A DNA stretch of 64,000 bases, from positions 5,828,001 to 5,892,000 of the forward strand of contig NC_135059.1 of the NCBI RefSeq assembly GCF_051014685.1, written 5' to 3'. Below, piece after piece: positions 28,901-37,900 of the stretch. This DNA is from Ptiloglossa arizonensis (taxonomy: Eukaryota; Arthropoda; Insecta; Hymenoptera; Colletidae). The first letter of the stretch is position 1. Every line of letters begins with the position of its first letter. The notes beneath the pieces are model-generated. The model ran no database searches. It saw only the letters and a list, made by a program, of their open reading frames with translations, and was not told the DNA's origin. The position numbers and the translations under genes were made by a program.

Positions 28901-31900
28901 CAGCTAGTTCCCTGCAACGTGGAGTGCTACATTCAGGACCGGAGCGGCAAAGAACTGATCAAAGTCGTGACATCGGTTACACCAGGTTTAACAGACCACA
29001 TCACAGAAATATATCGTTTTTGTCTGTCCCTGGGAAACGGAAGCACTATGGGTGTTAATTTCATTCATGTTTCGACTTAATGTCCATCATCAGACATCCC
29101 TCCGATACGCCTGGCGTTTGTTAACATTTCCTTGTAGCACCTGTATAGTAAGGTCTTCGCTATGAACCTGCTTGATAGAGCTTCCACCATTCGTGTAGAC
29201 TTCAGAAGCTTAATCGTTGTGTTGTATCGAGACTCGTTCAAGAATCTCGGATCATTGAGCAATACATCTCCTTGTCGAACGAATTGAACAAGATTTCTTT
29301 CATTTACATTTTTTTCTTCGTTATTTTCAGTCTGTGTTTTCATGTGATCCAGCTACGAAACATTTTACGGTTTTGTAGTTTCAAACATTCGTGGTGTTCT
29401 TACAGAAACTACTCCTGAGACGACCACCATACCGTACCCCACCATATACCCGCCGAGGATCATGGTCTACGTCAAGGGACCGGAGTTCCAAATTGTCGAA
29501 ACAGGAAGCACCGTTAGATACCATTGTTCAGGAAGAGCTTTGGACAACGTGAGTAAAACTAAGTACATCCAAAAAAAATGTATCGATCGAACGATTCTTC
29601 TGACAGGGATCCTTGCAAGTGAAATGGGAGAAGGAGGGTGGCCAGTTGCCTCCTGGACGAAGCGTGGAGGATAATCGTGGCCTACTGATCATTCGAGACT
29701 TGAAAGTATCGGACAGTGGTATCTACGTTTGTCAAGTCAGCGATGGTGTACATATCGCGTTTAAGAATGTCACCCTTACAGTCGGAGGTAAAGTAGATTT
29801 GATCAAATAATTGAATACCTGGCAAACGTTTCTTTCCTCGTTATCGTTCTGCGTACACTTATTACATTCAATTGTCTGTAACTTGCTTCACACGGATGCA
29901 GCGTTTCCGAAAAGTTTATTAGAGATCCCAGGTACGCGTAATAAACTTATATCGGGATTCTACAAACAGTCACGTTTCCTGCATTCGATTGCGAGCCAAC
30001 ACGTTCACATTTCGTTAAAGGTGCAAACCCGACCAGGCCCAGAACCGTCGTTATGCCGTCATCCTTGGAAGTGGTGGAAGGCGAGCCCGCGGAATTCCGT
30101 TGCGAGGCAAGTGGAAATCCGCCACCTCAAATCGAATGGATCCGCATCCACGGTCCCATGAATCCCCAAGTGATCGTTCATAACGGTATTTGGATGCTAC
30201 GAGCGGTATCGAAGAACGACGCTGCCGAGTACAAGTGCTTCGCGAGAAACAACGTCGGTGTGGACGAAAGCACAGTTATTCTTTACGTTAGAGGTACGTG
30301 GAAGCTAAGAAAATTCTCGAACCGAACGACAGACTCTTCAAATTATTCTACCATTGACAGACAAGCAGCCACCAATCGACGTACCACCGACCATAACTCC
30401 GTCAGAGTGGACCGGAGTGGTTGGAGAAATTATTAGGATAACGTGCACACCATCTCAGGCCGCGAATGTTACTTGGTCTAGACACGGAAACTTGCATCTG
30501 CCCCATACTGCCAGTCAACGAGTCGGAGTACTCACGATCGTGAATCCAACTCAGTACGATTCTGGGATTTACATATGCACTGCAACCAGTTTCATCGGAA
30601 CGGAAACGAGCAGTATTATCAACATAACCGTGCAGTCTCGCAGAACACCCTCGGTTAAAGTGGAACCAGAGATGCAAACTGTTCCGCAAGGCAGCGTGGC
30701 TGAAGTGCGTTGCATCGCCAACGGAGAACCGGAGTTCTCGGTGTCGTGGAGCAAGTATATGCAACCGTTGGGCCCTAACGTGCAACACGTGGGCGATACA
30801 CTGAGGATCGATAACGTTCAGATCTCCGACCGTGGAGTGTACATCTGTCACGTGAGCGGGCGAACCGGTAGCTACGAGGCCAGTGCTACCATTAAAGTTG
30901 AACGTTAGTGGAAATTAAATTGATCTCGTATAGAAACGATCGATATTCGATGTAACTTGATCTGTTATTTGGTATTTTAAACAGCTCGCGAAGCTCCTCG
31001 TCTGGAACTGTATCCAAAAGATACACAAATGGTTATTCTGGGTGGATCGGCTGATGTACAGTGTCGAGCGATTGCTGGAACACCAATGCCGGAATTGCGT
31101 TGGTCGCGTCAGGATGGCAGATCGTTCCATCACAACATCAAACCGCTTCCTGGTGGTGTCTTGAGACTCTCGAACATTACGGTCGCCGACAGTGGTGCCT
31201 ATGTCTGTTCTGCGGCGAACTCGGTTGGATTCGCCTCGGTGGTGGCTTACATTGAAGTGCAATCTGCACCTGTGATCAGTATCTCGCCCGCGTCTGGAAT
31301 CCTCAATGTAAAACGCGGCGATAGGGTGCGACTGATTTGCAGCGCGTCCGGTAGTCCGCAGCCCAAAGTCGAATGGACGAAACACCAGAACGGAATCACG
31401 CAATAGTAAGTCGTGCTTCAACGTTCGACGTGGTCCACTAGTTGTTAAATACTTTTCTTCGATACTGAATCTATCGAATGGAACGGAAAAAGCTTTATCC
31501 AAATTCGTATAATCGAATATTATTCTCTCCTGTGTAGCGATCCGGTGTTGAAGGACAACAAAGAGACTCCTCTCAGCGCTGTTTACGAAATATTTTCTAT
31601 CTCCGATAACGACGAGGGTTCGTACACTTGCCATGCGATAAACGCCGCTGGCAGAGCCGAAGAACGTGTTCGTATACACGTAGACGACGACAACGAGGTT
31701 TATCCACGTTGCAGAGGCGACGTACCGTGCACCGACGATATACGACCTTCGTATGGCGAAGGTCCTGACGATAAACAGGTACGTATATTTTTCTGCAACA
31801 ACAGCAATCGTTTAGCCAGTAATTGATAAAGCAACACTGAACGTTTAAATCGTTGTTACAGCACAACTCGGACGTACTCGTTTTGTTACCGAATGACTAC

Positions 31901-34900
31901 TTAAAGATACCCAATGGTGGTAAAGTGGAAATGCGCTGCAATGTTTACGATACGTTGGACGGTAACCATATTTACTTAGATTGGAAAAGAAGCGACCATC
32001 GCCCCTTGCCAAAGGGTAGCACGGTACACAACGGTATACTTAATATTCCGAATGTGGACAAAAGTGCAGCTGGAGAATACATTTGCCTGGGCATAGGTCA
32101 AACTGGAACTACCCTCTTCAAAGCCAAGTCTCATCTCGAAGTGTCGTGTAAGTAGATTAATCGTTTGCATAGACTATGGCTAGTTTCATTATGGTCAATC
32201 TACTTGAATGGATATTTTTTATCTACACGATTGATATCCTTTCAGCTCCACCCAGAATCGTGTTAGAACCGCCTCGACAGACGGTCGGTCCGGGTGAAAA
32301 TCCCTCGATCGTCTGTAGCGCAAGTGGAGACGAACCAATGACCATCGAATGGGCAGCCATTGGCCGCAGTCTTCCAAACAGTGTTTCTCGTAATCGTGGC
32401 ACTTTGCAGTTCCATGGAATCACTTATTCCGATGCTGGAAAATACGTCTGCAAAGCTACGAACGATGCAGGAACTGCTGAAGCCGTGGCTGAGGTTTTGG
32501 TGAATGGTGCGTGTGTTCTGAGCCTAATTACGTAGCTCGCGTATATCGTAGCACTTTCGCGGTCTGAAGCCATTGATCGTGATCTAATCGTTGCGAAGCT
32601 GTGAGAAATTGAAACTATATATTGGGTTGTTCGGAAAGTCATTTTGTTTTTTTTTTTTTTTTGTGAAAATGAAACAGGATTTTTTTTACACCGTATAAAC
32701 ATTTTATTAAATGATACATTCTCCATTTTGGAAAACGCTCCAATTTAAGTCGGAATTTCCTTGATAGTGGATCGATGAAAGTGCGTCTAAAAATTGATAG
32801 TGACATCGGACAAGTACGTTCTCGTTTCAGAACATTCCTACGAGGACACGAGCGTACGTGCCGCTGAGAGGAACGTAATTACATACGTTGGTCAACCTGC
32901 ACGTTTGCGGTGCATCGTGCAAGAGAAAGCGAAAATATACTGGAGCAGAGAGGGACAATCGTTGCCTTCGAACGCAAAAATAGAAGAGGATTACCTGGAG
33001 CTGCAACGCGTCAGACCCGACGACAGCGGAAGATACATCTGCCAGATCCACACCGCCCACGGAGTGTCCAGCGATTACATAAACCTGAACGTCTCGCGTA
33101 AGTTCGACGAGCTTGTTTCCACTACTTGACGCATCGTCACTGTTCTTTCAGTATTAATTCACCTCATCCCGGTTCGAAGAGTTACTTTTGTCGTGAACGT
33201 ATTCCATACTTTTTATCCGCAGCTACGCTCTCCCAAACGAGATTAGACGATTCGGATAAAAAGTAAATGACTTCAATGACGAAGCGAAGACGTAGAGATC
33301 CCTGAAGTGTCAAACTTCCCACGGTTAGGTGATTTTATCGCGTGGTTCCACGCATGGTTCGTGTGGTTCGACTTTGAACCACCTCTACGGTTTTCGGTCC
33401 AGTAACTTCATTAACACAATCCACCACTAACGATACTCGCACGTACGATCATAATCGATCAGCTCGATTCTCAAAGAAACGTGTACTCATAGCAGTCGCG
33501 TTGTTATTTAGTAGTTAATTTGCCCCCGGATTGCACGCGAGCGAACCTAACGCAGTGCGGGGAAAGAAAGTGCAATTGCGGCGTTCAAGGATGTGTCCTC
33601 CTGGATTACTCTTGCTACTTCCATGTTCGCTACATCAACGATAACAGTGTCTACGTCAACGACCTCCCGCAAAACCGCCACTATCTTCAACAACGTGGTT
33701 TGTTTTCAGATATTATGTGTTCCTGTGACGTCCACCGGGATTATTAACGCTTCTCCCTCTTAATTGATTTCATTTCTGTTCAATATTCCCGCTTACCCTG
33801 GCACCATGTCTCACCTAAAGATGCTCACGCGCGACGATCGTTCAATAATTGTTATTAAACCAGTAATAGTTTAATTTGATTCTATTTGTTGCATTGCTCC
33901 GGGTTACCTTACACATGTGTATTTCCTGTATCAGTGTCTCCACAATTATTTCTGTTCTCCTGTCCACTCAGGGCCATCAGTATTGGTTTACACTGTAAAA
34001 CTTTTGGCCAGGAGTCGAGGAACAAATCATGAAATCAATTTCATAAAACGCAGTACACTGGAGTTGGGTCGTCTTCATTTGTGCATTCGTGGGTCACGTA
34101 TCGAACCTTTGGTAACACAAGTGTTCACATTTTAGCTACCGTCGTACCTGGTGTCAGCGTCGAAGTGTCTCAAGATCCGGTTAACATCGGAGATACCGTT
34201 GATATCCGTTGTGCCTGCTCCGGCGCTCACAATCCTCGTTACCATTGGTCCAGACCGAATCATCCCAGTTTGCCAGAAAATGCCCAAGATTATGGAAACA
34301 TTTTGAAACTGTCCAGCGTCACTGTGAGCAACAGTGGATACTACAGGTGTACAGCGGAAACAGCGGATGGCATCTTTGAACAAGACTTCAATCTCGTCGT
34401 TCATGGTAAAATTTCAATTTCTCTTATTTCAAGACAATCATCTTATTCATTCTTACTCTTTGATAAAATGCTTTGGCTCGAAGTGAACCGCTCTAATTGA
34501 TACAATTTTCGTTTTATTCACGCCTACGAAACTGTGCCTAATGTGAGTACATATTAAATTCAGTAGTCAAAAGGAAGAGATTTTTCATTGTAATTGCTAT
34601 TTCCTTAGGTGGAAACAACGACGAACCAGCAATCGAGACCAAGTACGCACCTTATGGATCCAGCGTGGAGATGAACTGCCGTCCCGACCTTGAGTCACCG
34701 ATTAAATTCCAGTGGAGCAAACTTGGAGGTCTTCTACCGCGCGATGCCCACATTTTCGAGGTAGAATTGCACCTATTCACGAAATTCTCTCCCCTAAGAT
34801 GTTTGACGATATATCAAGGGACATGGTCTGTCGTCTGGCGATTTAACGCGATTTCAACTTATGTTCTTCAGAGTAAATTGAACCTAACCAACGTGAAGGC

Positions 34901-37900
34901 CGAAGACGCGGGAACGTACATTTGCACCGTGAACAACGATCACGAGAGCATCGAAATACCAACAGTGCTGGTCGTGACAGAAGTGGTCCCATACTTCAGC
35001 CAGGCACCTGAAAGTTTCATTGCCCTGCCACCGTTACCAGACTCCTACTTGAAGTTCAACATCGAGGTGTCCTTCAAGCCCGAAAGTTACGACGGTATTA
35101 TCCTCTATAACGACGAGGCGAACCGTGGAGACGGTGACTTCATCATGCTGGCCCTGGTGCGAGGGTATCCGCAGTTCAGGTAATGTCTGGTGACATATCG
35201 ATCGAGCTAATCACAAATTGCACAACTTCTAGTCTAAGTTCGATAGTATCGTACTTTCTACCCGTGCATCGAAATCTCCCTATTCTAGCTTTGATCTTGG
35301 CTCGGGACCAACTGTCATTCACGCGGACAAACCAGTATCCATGAGCGAATGGCACACTATCAAACTCCAACGCAACAGGAAGGAAGGAACGATGCTCGTC
35401 GACGGAGAAGGTCCTTACAAAGGCGTAGCTACTGGCAGAAAGCAAGGATTGGATCTCAAGGAACTGCTGTTCGTGGGCGGTACGCCTAGCTACTATAAAA
35501 TCAACAAACATGCCGAGATTACCACCGGCTTCGTTGGCTGCATCAGTAGACTGGTTATCGGTGAGAAAGAGATAGATCTGAATGGTAACCAGGCAAACAG
35601 TATTGGAATCACTAACTGCGAGACGTGCGCTGAGAATCCGTGCAACAATGGCGGTGTCTGCCAAGATGCCGCTACCAAAACTGGCTACATCTGTCTTTGT
35701 CGAGCTAGTTACAGCGGGAAACACTGCGACTACATTGGTCAATCCTGCTACCCAGGTAACGAACGAACGACGAATGGAAAACAGTTGAAATGTTTGAGCA
35801 CCATTGTTGGAGATTGTTACCAATGAGTCGATCAATTTGTTACAGGCGCTTGCGGAGAAGGCAATTGCGTGAACAAGGAAACAGGGTTCGAGTGTTATTG
35901 TCCGTACGGGAAAATGGGAGCTCGATGCGAAAAATCAACGAAGATCTACGAGCCAGCTTTCCATGACGATAAGTCTTTCATCGCACATGACACGCCTAAA
36001 GCCCTTAGACGGTGAGCGTTTAAGTGAAGCACGTGCACGATTAACATCTAGTCCAGTAGTTCATTATCAGAAAGTATCGGTAGCTCGTTTTAATTTACAA
36101 TTTTTATTTATTTCGTTTCGATGGAGAGTTTAGAAATTTCGTGTTCCCTGTTGAACAGTATACTAAGTGTATCGTAGCGTTACAGTGGATGACTCTTGCA
36201 CAATTAACACAAAGTCTCTCTAAGGGATCCTCAAGTTCTATGTTTTTTATCTCAAGTTCAAGTACTAACCCGAGTAGTCCCGGTGGAATGGTGTCCCGGT
36301 CCTAATTGAAAAAATTGTTTTCAGGGCGAGAATGAGCACTACACACAGTCAATTACGATCACGCAACGCACAAGTTAGAAAGCCACGATCGAGGCCACAT
36401 CACCACAATAATTTGCACCACACGAAACATTAGTCCCTTCACCAAATTGATGCACATATAGAGAAAAAAAGTCGTTCTAATACTTGATCGATGTAATAAT
36501 TATAGGAACAAATCAATTTTTCTGTAACTGCTATTTATAGTTGTCAGTCAGCATTATATACATATATTATATATTATATATATTTTTTTGATGAGAATTT
36601 TATTTACATTAGAAGATTTTTTTTGTTTCCGCCTCGTACGTGTCGTAGATTATGTGGATGTTAGGCGTTTGCAACGAGCCTATATAGTGAGTAGTTCCTT
36701 GGAATGAACCTCATGGTGCTGTAATATTAGATTATCAGTCGTTATACTTATTATACTTATTGTATTTCAACCTTTTGCGGTGTTTTATGAAGAAGTTTGA
36801 TTTTCCATTTCTTTTTTTAACAGAGCTCTCTTTCTTACGAGAAAGCTTTTTATTTTATGCTGCCAAGCCGCAAAAGGTTTTTTTTTGTACAGCTTCTTAA
36901 ATAATACATTTAACGCATTGTGTTAGTCATTTTAATTATTATTAAGAATAAGGCATTAATTAGGTTATTGCCAAATGAATTGCATTTAACAGTAGTCTCA
37001 AAGCTTAAACAAATTGTAAAAGTCGTGGCATTACGTACGATTCGCATAAACACATACACACGCCAGGGACACGTGAAATGTTTGTACTTACCTGTAAGAA
37101 CCTGTGTGTACGTGCCAACAGTGTGTTCCAGGTCCAGAATGATCTTTAATGTATTCGACCGGCTTCAGCGATGCTATAAGTATAAACGTATCTTGAAATG
37201 CAAATAAAAATTGTTTTAACAGGAGTCGCTACTATGTCGAATATTTATTTTTATGGCTGTCCATCTGAATGTTGTTTCATACCTATAAACACTAGTCGAA
37301 AACTACCAAATTACAGAAAGGTGAGTTCCAAAACAGAAAAAAGATATCTACTTGTATTCTTGTTGTATTAATAACAATATCTCCTTTTCCCACTAACAGG
37401 AACCAGATTCCCTTTTTATATATATGACGCATTATAAGTGGAACGGTTACTTTAATCTGGCAATTTTTCTTTAGGTTGAAAGTGGCTCTTAACTTTAACC
37501 CTCTGGACGATACAGACGGCATCCTGATGTACTGTTCTCAAAGCGACGAAGGGCTCGGTGATTTCGTGGCGCTTGTCATCAAGAACAAACACGTCGAATT
37601 TCGATACGACATCGGTTCGGGCCTGGCGATCATCAGATCGACTCACGTTCTTCAACCTGGCGTGTGGACACACGTCTCGGTGAACAGGGACTTCAGAGAA
37701 GGGAATCTGACCGTGAACGCAGAACCTACTGTCGGAGGCAAATCTCCAGGCACTGCACGCACTATGTCGCTTAACACACCACTGTACATTGGTGGCGTAG
37801 ATCGCAGAAGGATTGCAGTAAACATAAACGCTGGCGTCGATCATACTTTCCGTGGTTGCATCAGCGATGTAAGTTTCTCGTGAACTTGCGATGCATTGAA

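Noticed and set aside
33972..34111. Possible cassette exon after a strong pyrimidine tract in perlecan intron 36
   Set aside because: The acceptor is good and in phase, but the in-phase donors (for example before GTACAC or GTATCG) are weak and the residues do not resemble an extracellular domain.
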